DNA from: Argentina anserina
Taxonomy: Eukaryota; Streptophyta; Magnoliopsida; Rosales; Rosaceae
NCBI RefSeq assembly: GCF_933775445.1
Contig: NC_065875.1
Span: 10,615,001 to 10,679,000 of the forward strand
Length of the DNA: 64,000 nt
Reading direction: 5' to 3'
Positions 54,384-64,000 of the stretch are shown in pieces (the stretch's first letter is position 1; each line of letters opens with the position of its first letter). The notes under the pieces are model-generated. The model searched no databases. It was not told where the DNA came from and saw nothing but the letters and a program-made list of their open reading frames with translations. The position numbers and the translations under genes are program-made.

Positions 54384-57300
54384 TCACCTTGGCAATACTA
54401 CTCTTGCCTCATCACACCTCAAGTGAGGAGGTGCTCCACCACAACTCAGCGTGTTGTGACACTGAGCCACAAAAATTGGCTTGGTTAGACAATCTGTTGC
54501 ATTGTCATTTGTGTGAACTTTCTCCATAATAATATAGTCAGCTGCTACCAAATCTTTGATCCGGTGATAGCGAACATCAATGTGCTTTGTCCTTCCATGA
54601 TACACTTGATTCTTTGCCAAATGTATGGCACTTTGGCAGTCACACTTCATTACCACACCTTCCTGGTGAATACTAAACTGACATGCTAGCCCATTCAACC
54701 AAATAGCTTCCTTAGAAGGTTCTGTCAACGCCATATATTCTGTCTCAGTAGTAGATAGAGCTGTAACCTTTTGAAGATTTGCTTTCCAACTCACAGGCCC
54801 TCCACCACAAGTGAAAACATAACATGTTTTGGACATTCTTCTATCCAAGTCTCCTGCAAAATCACAGTCAACAAAACCAGCCACACGTGCTTCTTCTTGT
54901 TTTCTTTCAAACTTGATTCCAAATTGCCTAGTTCTCTTTAAGTACCTCAAAATCCACTTCACTGCTTCCCAAGTTTTAACATTCATCTGTTAAATCCCCA
55001 TATCATACTGAGTTGCTATAGACAACAATAACCGTATTGAAGTGTGTTTGATGACCGGAGACAAAATCTCGTCATTTTCCACTCCCTCTTTCTGTGAATA
55101 CCCTTTTGCCACCAGACGTGCTTTGTACTTTATGGCATCATCATCATGTATTCCTTCTTTCTTCCTAAACACTCACTTGCAGCTAATAAGTTTTCTTTGT
55201 TTGAGTCTAGGAACTAGTTCCCACATGGAATTCTTATGCAAAGATTTCATCTGTTCTGCCATAGCACCAATCCAACCTTCATGTTCTTCGTTTTCTATAG
55301 CTTCTTGATAAGTAGTTGGATCACCTTGACTTACGGTCATAGCTGATAGGAAATTTTGGCCACCTTCCGAACTTCATAGCCTAAGACCGAAACTGATTGA
55401 AGACAATAACCAATAATAATACAAGCAAACACAAGAATTAACGAGGTTCGGTCAAAACAGTTGACCTACGTCCTCCGGTGATGGTGATGGTGGATCTACT
55501 AAACAAGAAGAAGATTACAACTGAAAAACAATTCGGTTCTTCCACACTTTTAAATAATATTTTTTCTCACAACTTAAATTCTCACAGTAGAGAACTCTTT
55601 AAATCACTCAATCTCTCAAATCTTGTAACTCTATAGATATTTGAACTTTCAATTGATCCACACATAAAACTACCTTTCTAATGTCCTATTTGTAGGATCA
55701 CATTCATCAGACTTATACGAGGATTAGGATTCATAACAGGAATCATAAACCTTCACTTCTAAGTAAAAATCTAAAGAATCCTAGATACACTAGAATAGCT
55801 TACCCAAATCCTTCAGAAGTAACGAAACCAAAACAAACTAAGAATCAGTTTTGAGCCGCAATCCTAATAATAGCATGACTCACATCTTCTTTTGGTTCGA
55901 ATATGTACTGATGTCTTCTTTAAATTCCTCTTTGCTTGTGGGATGGAAGGATTTTGACCCCTTTGCGGGGACTACTCCACCTGAGCCCTAACCGGTGACT
56001 GTTGATGATGCTCTGGTTCTTCGATAGCTACTCAATCATCCCTTACTTACTCAACTTGCTCCACCTAAGTTTGAGAATCTTTAACTAATCGTTTAGCTAA
56101 TGATATCTCGATTGCTTCTTCATCTTTTTCAACAACAGTCATCTTCTCCTTCTTGCTATTAGCTTCTACATTTAATGGAATAGTCTTCTTATCAAAGACA
56201 ATGTCCCCGTTGAGCACCTTTTTCTTGTTGATTATATCACACAACTTATAACATTTTACTCCTCTCTGAAAACTAATAAACACGCATTTAAGTGACTTTG
56301 GTTCCAGCTTGGTTCTTTCATCCTTATGAATATGCGCATAGGCATTGCATACAAAAACTCTCAAGTTAGAATAATCAACTGGTTTTTCAGACCATACCTC
56401 CTCTACACACTCGAAGTTAATAGTCTTTGAAGGTGATCGATTTAACAAGTAACAAGCATGATTAAGTGATTCTACCCAAAACTCTTCAGGCAACCCTGCA
56501 TGAAGACTCATGTTTCTTTCTCTCTCCAAGAGAGCTCTGTTCATCCTCTCTGCAACACCATTTTGCTAGGGAGTTTTCTTAACAATAAAGTGTCTTGTAA
56601 TGCCTTCATCCTTGCAGAATTATAAGAACTGATTACTTCTATATTCACCTCCATTGTCGCTTCTCTACACTTTGATTTTCCTACCCGTTTGGTTCTTGGC
56701 TTCAGCCTTCCACTTCTAGAACTTGGGAAAGACCTCATCTTTTGTCTTCATAAAATAAATCCAAACTTTCCTTGAAAATCATCTATGAAAGAGATAAAAT
56801 ATCTGACCTTACCCAATGATTTTTTGATGCAGGGCCCCAAACATCTGTGTGAATATAATCTAATACTCCTATGGATTTGTTCTCCTTGCTGCTCACTTTG
56901 AATGATACCTTGGTATGTTTCAGAGTGTGCAACACTTCCAAAAGTCAAGGCTGTAACACATTAGGCCTTCTAGCTTATCTTGCTTGTGTAATTCTTGCAA
57001 CCCCCTTTGACTCATGTGTCCTAGCCATCGGTGCCATAGCTCATTATTGTCTTTTTCTGTACAAACTAATGCTCCACCTACTACTGTAGAACCTATGAGT
57101 TTATACATATTATTAGGCTATAACATACCTTTCATGTAACACCATTTGATCATTTCCGATTTTAAGCACTTCATTGTTACCTTTATGCCACTATCCTTCC
57201 CTATCCAATAGACTTAGAGAAATCAGACTTTTGCTCAAATGTGGAATGTGTCTGACCTTTCCCAATATTCTGACAATGCCCTCATACATTGAGATATTTA

Positions 57301-58290
57301 GTGTGTCGATTCCTATGATTCTACTTGGTGAATTCTGCCTTATCAAAACTGATCCGGTGTCCTTTTCTACATATGTGTCAAACCAATCTATGTGTGCACA
57401 CATATGGAATGTGCAGGCTGTGTCCAAGGTCCAATGTCTAGGCGTGTCGGAGCTGGTTGAGATTGCAAAGAGTTCTCCATCATCATTATCATTCCCAATA
57501 ACGACATTGGCTCACTAGGAGCATCTGCGCCTTCTTCTCCTTCCATTATTTGTAATTTCTTTTCCAGTGGTCGAGTGAACCACATACGAAGCAACCATTG
57601 ATCTTTTTTTCTTTGCCTTTTTCCCTTTGATTTAGACATGCCATTTTCTTTAAATCCACCACCTCTACTCTTATACCTTCCTCTCTCCTTCCCTCTGACA
57701 CTCATTCCTCGTGATTGTGAATTATCTTCTTCCCTTGGTATCCTGACATATTGTTCCAGGTTCTCACACACGTAGTCCTAAAAGTGTGATAGTCTCTTTG
57801 TTGAACATCATGGTGGTCTTGAAGTGTTTGAATGATGATGGCAAAGACTACAGTAGCATCATAGCCGAGTCCTCATCTCTCATCTTTGCCCCAATCTTCT
57901 CCAAGTTAATTATGCAGTTCTGAAACTTGGATATATGATCAGTAAGGTCATTCCCTTCCTCCATCTTGAGGCCAAAGAGTTGTTCCTTCAACAGTAGCTT
58001 GTTGCTGATGGTTGTACCCATATAAATGATTTGCATCTTGTCACATGCCTGCTTTGGTGTTAACTCATCTCCGATCTGAAGCACGACATTATCAGCAAGA
58101 TGCAACTCAATGTAGCTCTTACTTATCTTACACTTTTCCACCCAATCTGCATAAGTCATTGTTGTAGGCTTTGATTCTTAAGGAGGTACATCAACCTTAT
58201 GTTGAATAAGGACGTTCCTCATTTTCCTCTACCAAAGCATAAAGTTGTCCTTGTCATTAAATAGCTTTATGGACGCTCTCACCTCTCATG
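54384..58290 (-). pseudogene. Copia III gag-pol polyprotein, interrupted
   Basis: Order on the minus strand: gag (about 58280-57848, NDKDNFMLW and TYADWVEKCKISKSYIE), and a weak zinc-knuckle region (about 57600). The protease remnant is DTACTFHM at about 57427 (usual DSG/DTG read as DTA). The pre-integrase motif LWHRWLGHM is at about 57030. Integrase pieces follow at 56948-56065. An RT start lies at 55172-54990 (KARLVAKGYSQKEG, SPVIKHTSIR). RNase H is at 54986-54384 (CDFAGDLDRRMSKT, STTETEYMAL, TKHIDVRYHRIKD). From the QMNVKT of RT it jumps to WEAVKWILRYL of the connection before RNase H, so the palm with the YVDD motif is gone. There are stops and frameshifts throughout. Confidence 0.85.
55344..55869. 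mobile_element. Solo LTR inserted in Copia III, with 5-bp duplication
   Basis: 526 bp, TGATAGGA...TCCTAATA, near-inverted ends. Flanked by ATAGC at 55339-55343 and 55870-55874. Removing LTR plus one ATAGC joins EPKEDVSHA with MTVSQGDPTTYQEA in one frame of Copia III, which proves the boundaries. The internal region and second LTR are gone, as after LTR-LTR recombination. An ACGAGGTTCGG motif resembles that of the Copia I LTR. Confidence 0.9.
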
Positions 58291-58336
58291 CCTCAGCTAA
58301 TCGACATTACAAAATAAACCAGCTCTTGATACCACA

Positions 58337-58770
58337 TGTTGTGGTAAACGCCTTTAGATCTTAATAGTTACTCGCAATATAAGCAAAGAAAAGTAAACGG
58401 AAACACACAAAGTTTAAAGTGGTTCAGCCAAAGCCTATCTCCACTGTGGTCTCTCTTGAGAGATTTACTAGTCCTGAAGAATTTAGGTACACGTTTTTTT
58501 TTTTGCAGACCTTAACCCCTCCTTGTCTAGCTCATATCTCTCTATTATCCTTTTCTCTATTTAGGTTTTATGTCTCTCTCACGACTAAAACCCCATGAGC
58601 CCTATTTATATCAATAGGAATTGCTTATACAACTTTGTTTATGACTCCTAAACCTAATAAACTTAGAAATCCTAATAGAACCCTAAAAGACTAACTTTCT
58701 GTTCTTAACTCAGATTTGTCTACTAAATCATATGGTTCCAAATTGTATCAATGAGCCAATAAACACAACA
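58337..58770 (-). repeat. Copia III 5' LTR, 434 bp
   Basis: TGTTGTGGTAAACG at 58337, AACACAACA at 58770, directly next to the primer site. TATA box TATAAATAGG on the minus strand at 58601-58610. Confidence 0.85.
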
Positions 58771-59900
58771 TGATCTTCTCGTCGTATCACCACTAAACTC
58801 CAAACATCAGTTCAAGCTCCATAACCAAATTCAATCAACAAAAAATGCTCTAAGCAAAAATAAATATTTGCCAAAGAATACCCAAGACATGGTTAGAAAC
58901 TTAGAAGCTCATCCTGCTCAATTCTCCCTCCTTGAAGCTTTTCTTGAAAAACCAACACCAAAATCAACATGCAAATTAAAGCTCCTCTTGCAAAATTTTC
59001 CATGTTCCCATTTTGGTTTTTTGCCCAAGAATTAAAAGAAGTTAGATTGATAACCAAAACAAGTCTACAAGCCTGGGTCTCTAACGGCCAAATGATTTAC
59101 TAGTTTTAAGGTTACTCCTTCAGTTAGGGTGTGTATTTTGTTTCTTAGAAACACTTAAGCTACATGAATGTTCTAAATAACATCTCAGTTCATCACAATC
59201 ATTAATTAATAGATATGTTGGCATGTTATGAATGATTAATAGTATATGTTTTATACAGTTTATTGTCTTAAATTTTCAAACTCAGAAAACAAAATTTAAA
59301 AATTAGCTAGTTGGATATGTCAGAATTATTTTGAAACACATATACTAAAAACGACTCAACAAATTCGGATGAAAATAGTGCATACGCATAATTTTTATTC
59401 TAGCCTTCTTAGCTTTTCGATTTTCCAACGTTAGTGAAATATGAAGCACAACATACACATGTGTTATAGTGAATTGTAATATCAATAAGTTGATAAACTA
59501 AGCATGTACAATGTTTTTGACCTTATTTAATTATTTCAACGTAAGCATTTGATATCTTTCAAGAAAACAAAAACCAACAACATACGTAGATGTTTCTCAA
59601 AAATAAAAGATTTGCATACATACCTTATTCTCCCAACTCTTTACTATTGATGAACCTAGACATAATTGAAAGATATTAAAGTAGAATATGTGTTACTAGT
59701 GGTAGACACCAACATGTTTTTCTTTTCTTATTTGGGTCATGCCTAATATTGATCTATACTCAAGAGAATTGAATGATATAAGTTTTTTTTGAGTTTATGG
59801 AAATAAGTTCGATTGAAGGAGGTGTGATGTAGAGACAACGTGAGTAGCACCTCGATCTCACGTATTTGAACGGTTATGTACGTGGGCGAGGAGAAAATCA
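58771..59900. other. Intergenic region between Copia III and the hAT remnant
   Basis: AT-rich, with no gene or repeat recognised. The last 150 bp lead up to the CAGTGGCGGAAGC motif at about 59894. Confidence 0.5.
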
Positions 59901-60669
59901 ACAGTGGCGGAAGCAGAACCATGCATACATGGGGGCGCACTTTTTTCATGATATTCATAACTCCAATTCAATACATGATTTTATACATCCCTAAATTTCA
60001 GCAAGTCCATACATATACAAAAATGGCTTCTAACACATCAAGGAACAAACATCTTCCCAAAAGAAACACAAAATAGTAGTTTCTTATGGGAGTTCTAGAC
60101 TTGGACTACAATAAAATGCACATGGTATAACCAGCCTTGTCACCAAGAGCCGGTTCACTCTATAACCAAAAGTTGGTCAAGCTAGTTCACTCCATAACAA
60201 AAACCCGCTCAACTTCTTTCTCAAAGACATTGAATTGCTGAATGTGAAAGATATGTTAGTTTCCAGGTAATATGACTATGATTTAACACTACTAGCAATG
60301 GAAAACTAAAACGTCCATTTTCTTGTAAAAATTAGCATTCAAAAAAGCACAAATGCATACCTGCATAACAATTTAAGAGCTAAAGATGTCCTTTACGTGT
60401 AGCCATGTTTTGGAATCTTTGAATTATAGTCTCATTATCATTGAAGATATCCTTCTCAAGGTACACAGTTAAGCTATCATTTAATCACTGATCTCCCATC
60501 CGATTTCGTGTTCTATTCTTTAAAATGTTCATAGCAGAAAATGCTCTTTCAATTGTGGTTGTTACAACCAGAAGTACTAGTACTAAGGTAATGAGCTTAT
60601 AGACAAACATATATGTCCTACTCTTTCGAAATCCCATGCAAGTCTTGAAACTTAGTGTTTGATTGCATG

Positions 60670-60721
<52 letters not shown>

Positions 60722-61504
60722 AGTTGTGGCTTCAGTACCAATAGCTATGTTGTAGAAAAATTAATCGGATAAAAGCTAGCAGGAAGCATAAAACATTCTT
60801 TGTTGAAAGCAAAAAATGAATAATTCAGACTCAAACATGCAATACAGAGGAGTAGCTATGTATTACCCTCATTGAGCCGATTGTTCAGCTCTTGAAGTTG
60901 GAGATCTATCACAACACAAAAGAAATCAAAATGATAATAGTGCGAGTTTGTGATTTCTAGACTTTTTTCGCTTTGATTTTCCTTTACATAGATGCTGCTC
61001 ACTCATGTTGGGAACCATGATATTCTCTTTGCTACAAAAAATAACAACTTGGTCTAGTAAAGAATCTCATCCATTATCCCTCAAATTCTGCAACTTTCTC
61101 TTGCATATTTTCACTAAATCTATTGCATTTACTATATCTTGATCATCTCTTTGCAATGGCCGGGACAACTCATGACTAATACCAAGTACAATCCTCATCA
61201 AATGCAAACTGAATGTGTAATCAAAAGATTGTAATAACCCTAATGAAATGTATGCATTATCTTTGTGATCAGAACCTACTTTGTCATTTGCAATTTCATC
61301 TAGCACATCAACTATGGAAGGGAACATGCCATAAAAGTTTATGAGTGTACCATAATGTGACCTCCAACGTGTATCGGTTGTACGCTTAATCTCAATTTCT
61401 TGATTTAACCCTCTTGCACTTGAAAGTTCTTCAACTTTCAATGCTTGAATAATATTAAGAGCCTGCTTTTCTCGAATAATGTCTCGACGTTTGGAAGAGG
61501 CACC
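59894..61504 (-). mobile_element. hAT-like DNA transposon remnant (zf-TTF/hAT-dimerisation type)
   Basis: The 3' boundary is suggested by CAGTGGCGGAAGCAGAACC (59894), of the kind found at ends of plant hAT copies. The transposase lies on the minus strand. On the other side the coding sequence is cut at 61504 by a CACTA-like terminus. No matching terminal repeat on the right could be found, so the extent is approximate. Confidence 0.6.
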
Positions 61505-61518
61505 CACTACTAGAGATA
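60390..61518 (-). pseudogene. hAT transposase with TTF zinc finger/hAT dimerisation domain, truncated and broken
   Basis: Readable pieces: VVGASSKRRDIIREKQA (61518), TTDTRWRSHYGTL, DLQLQELNNRLNEG (about 60900), LLLCIACLS. After a gap come TTTIERAFSAMNI and NRTRNRMGDQ (60560-60490), the hAT C-terminal dimerisation signature. This continues past a stop to LNDSLTVYLEKDIF (about 60440). Where about 50 residues are expected between the readable parts lies a (TA)n run (60676-60719). The N-terminus, including the TTF finger, is absent. Confidence 0.8.
60676..60719. repeat. (TA)n microsatellite inside the hAT remnant
   Basis: Forty-four bases of AT dinucleotide. It interrupts the transposase frame. 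Confidence 0.98.
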
Positions 61519-61900
61519 ACCCATTTAGAGACATTTTTTTGGGACACAGCAAATTTTCGTCACCCAAACACTGTGTTAGAGACAATTTTTTCAATTTTGC
61601 CTCAAAAAGTTTTGTTGTTGAGAAATTATCCGCGGATAGATGTTAGAGACCAAAAAAGTTATAACAGGGACAAACAATATTTTTTTCCCAAAATTTAATT
61701 GGAGAGAAGATTAATTTTGTCTCCTAAATTTATTATTTTATCCCAAAATTTGAGCAGGAAACTAAGTAAATTTGGAAGATAAGGAATAGAATCAAAATTA
61801 ATCGCCTCTTTTACGTAACAAATTTATTTCGCCTAAAAAAAGATAAATATAGTGAGATTTTATTTTTAGTGGGACACTAACAGTTAATCAAAATAAGTAA
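61505..61900 (+). mobile_element. CACTA-like terminus (partial)
   Basis: CACTACTAGAGATAACCC begins inside the hAT frame at 61505. It is followed by repeated TTAGAGACA.TTTTTT phrases (about 61533, 61571, 61643), as in subterminal repeats of CACTA elements. The opposite inverted end, TAGTAGTG, followed by the expected 3-bp duplication, was not found in the window, so the call is tentative. Confidence 0.4.
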
Positions 61901-63887
61901 TTGAGATTTGGTTACCTTATTGTTGAGAGTATTCATATATGGAAACAAAAACATTAAACGCACAGATGGAGGAAGAAGTCTAGTGCTAGTTCTTACTGAA
62001 ACTTCTTTATCTAACTTTCCTTTTTGAGTGGTTTCTTTGTTCTATTATTTGGATTGAAAGAAAGACCCTTCGACGAATTGCGTTTTGTTTTGCCAGAGAG
62101 ATTTTTTTAGACTGTTGCATAAAGAATTCAAAAATAGAAAGAATCTAAATAAAGGCGCATACGTGGGCGGGTTTAGTTACCTTTTACATGTATGATTCTA
62201 AACTGCTACGAATCTAATTCTCTCTACAAGACATGGTGGACTCTTTGATTTGGTTAGAGAAGGAAGCCTAAGCACGACATGCATAAAAGATAATTACAAT
62301 TAGGTAACAAAACTTAATCAAAATGCAACATGAATAAATTTTGGCGGGTTGATTGCTACTATATATATCTTTTACTCTATCTTTATTTATTTATTTCAGC
62401 ATATGGATATTCATTTTTGGCAAAATTATTTCTGATAGAGCGTTTGTTAGAACGTCTATAAAATACCCTGAAAAACATCATCATTAGTATAGAATAAGCA
62501 GGGATCGTTCAGTCCGGGGAATCAAAAAGGCCTCAACACTTATCATGTTATTGGGGGATTTGAGTTGGATTATAAAACTACTACTTAGAATAAATCCTAA
62601 ATTACTTATATACAATTGATCAACCACTCATCACATAACCAAAACACGAATTCTACTCAAGAAACATGTATGACACGTATAGAACAATATATAGGCAGCA
62701 AATTATTTCGATTCTTCTTAAGTCCATTTCAATTCCAATTCTAATTAGAGTCCGAAACGGTTCATCTAATCGTTAAGACTTCTTAGTTATTTAGAATCAA
62801 CGAGCGTTCAATCATAAACATATGCTAAAAAGAGTTCAATACAACGAAGTGTACTAGTTAAACAACAAAGTAGCACATAAGCACAATAAGTCGAATTGGA
62901 AACATGTTACACAAGCATGGCGTCACTCATCTTGATTAAGCATGCAAATTCTTAGAACTATCACAACCCGAAACAAGTATCAATAATTGAAACACGAAGC
63001 GCATATTCAATCAATGAACACTTTGGTGAATGAAATCGCAACCCTAGGAGAACCATGGCCTTAGCTTCCTCAAGCATTGATTTAGATGTACGAATTCAAG
63101 GAATTAATTGAAATAAAACCTAAATTAATTTCGAAACCCTACTGCCCATAGCTATTATACACAGATTCATACATCTTTCATGAGTTTATACAATCAAAAC
63201 ATAAAACCAAATGAGTCTGAATTTATGTTCTTCATATATAAAACCGAAAATAACATTCAAGAATTCATACAATAAATTCAAAAATTACAGAAAACCTAAA
63301 TAAAAATTACAAGCCATGGATGAATCACACATTAGAAACCTTAAAGGATGAAGGAAGATGAATTCGGTGGTGGAAGAAGCAAGAGGATGGCACGGCAAAG
63401 GTGGTGATGGATGAAGTTTTGGCTTGAATTTTCTGGATATTTTTAGGCAGCAATTCGGCTGTGTTTATGAGAGAATGGTGATAATGAATTGTGAGCAAGA
63501 CTGTGCCTTTTATAGAGGAATGAGGAGAGGAGTGGCTGCTAGGGTTTTGATGGGCTGATCCATGTATGCACGGCTAGGATTATTTTGCTTGAATGGATCG
63601 AATGGCTGCCCTTGTTTTTCTTGTAGAATAAGCTCTTATCTCCTTGTTTTTTTAGGGTTACACGACTGGATGGGCTGGTCCATGTATGAGTTGGATAGCA
63701 CGACATTGGACTGCCTTTTCTTCTTGGATATGGGCTGAAAACGTGAGTAGCTTCATCTTCAAGCTCCTTGCTTCACACAGACTCCATGTATTCCTCTAGC
63801 TTCCTTCACAAGCCTTGCCGTGCCTTATCTTCTTCCTATCCCACATGGCATGGAACTCCTATAAATCCTCAAGAGTCTTGAACGGCT
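61901..63887. other. Unassigned region, possibly non-coding retroelement DNA
   Basis: No gene seen. The phrase GGATCGTTCAGTCCGGGGAA (62503) and the sequence after it, to about 63300, look like the non-coding part of a plant LTR element, but neither LTR nor protein could be found. Two copies of GGGCTG(A/G)TCCATGTATG (63550, 63672) occur. Confidence 0.35.
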
Positions 63888-63965
63888 GGACTCCTCTTTT
63901 TATTCCTTGAATTATCTCTTCAAATCGGACTCCTCTTTTTATTCCTTGAATTATCTCTTCAAATC
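63888..63965. repeat. Tandem duplication of a 39-bp unit
   Basis: Two perfect copies of a unit beginning GGACTCCTCTTTTTATTCCT, at 63888-63926 and 63927-63965. Confidence 0.97.
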
Positions 63966-64000
63966 TGAAAATAAAAACCGAAATTAATAAGAAAAGATAA

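Larger units (their letters stand above)
53855..58775 (-). mobile_element. Copia III, Ty1/copia retrotransposon, RT core deleted, solo LTR inserted
   Basis: Minus-strand element: 5' LTR 58337-58770 (434 bp), primer site TGGTATCAAGAGC (58322-58335), gag-pol remains, 3' LTR 53860-54288 (429 bp). Flanks TCATC (53855-53859) and TGATC (58771-58775) differ at one base and may be a decayed duplication. The two LTRs are visibly more diverged than those of Copia I, so it is older. A solo LTR interrupts the internal region at 55344-55869. Confidence 0.85.

Overview
This is a 64-kb piece of plant nuclear DNA, most probably from a eudicot. The host genes are split by GT-AG introns and are mostly AT-rich. 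The repeats are typical plant families: Ty1/copia and Ty3/gypsy elements with tRNA-Met primer sites, an LTR resembling the 5S-bearing Cassandra family, a plant L1-type LINE and a hAT remnant. Some features recall Rosaceae, but the sequence alone does not prove a family. Only three host genes look functional.

Layout. 1-1754 (+): last two exons of an unrecognised membrane-protein gene. 3551-12454 (+): an aspartate/glutamate racemase-family gene in three exons; a 6.46-kb LTR element (5545-12000) sits in its last intron. 14160-14883 (+): a broken DUF674 gene. 15116-23225 (+): an L1-type LINE, itself split by a Copia element (17564-22638), joined at its 3' side to the tail of an F-box gene (23226-24006). 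24626-29583 (-): a Tnt1/Tork-like Copia element. 29728-31110 (+): a decayed U-box/receptor-like kinase gene. 31.1-36.6 kb: non-coding DNA rich in old direct repeats. 40538-53370 (-): a complete 27-exon gene for cytosolic isoleucyl-tRNA synthetase (1171 aa as assembled here). 53860-58770 (-): a third Copia element, with its reverse-transcriptase core deleted and a 526-bp solo LTR inserted. 60390-61504 (-): a hAT transposase remnant cut by a CACTA-like terminus. The rest, to 64000, is unassigned.

The host genes do not form a pathway; they are ordinary housekeeping or metabolic genes with transposons between and inside them. The window is most informative for transposon nesting: five insertion histories can be read from target-site duplications or rejoined reading frames. 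The strongest anomaly is the element at 5545-12000. It is flanked by a perfect 5-bp duplication (TTATC), yet its 5' LTR is a 262-bp 5S-rRNA-containing Cassandra-like LTR while its 3' LTR is a 2.9-kb gypsy LTR. Two LTRs of one insertion should be identical, so this looks like a chimeric retrotransposon that inserted as a unit. A second oddity is an open frame that fuses a LINE RNase H to an F-box-associated domain.

All calls come from reading the sequence by eye. Splice junctions of the synthetase and the racemase were checked for phase at every junction, but no database search was run.
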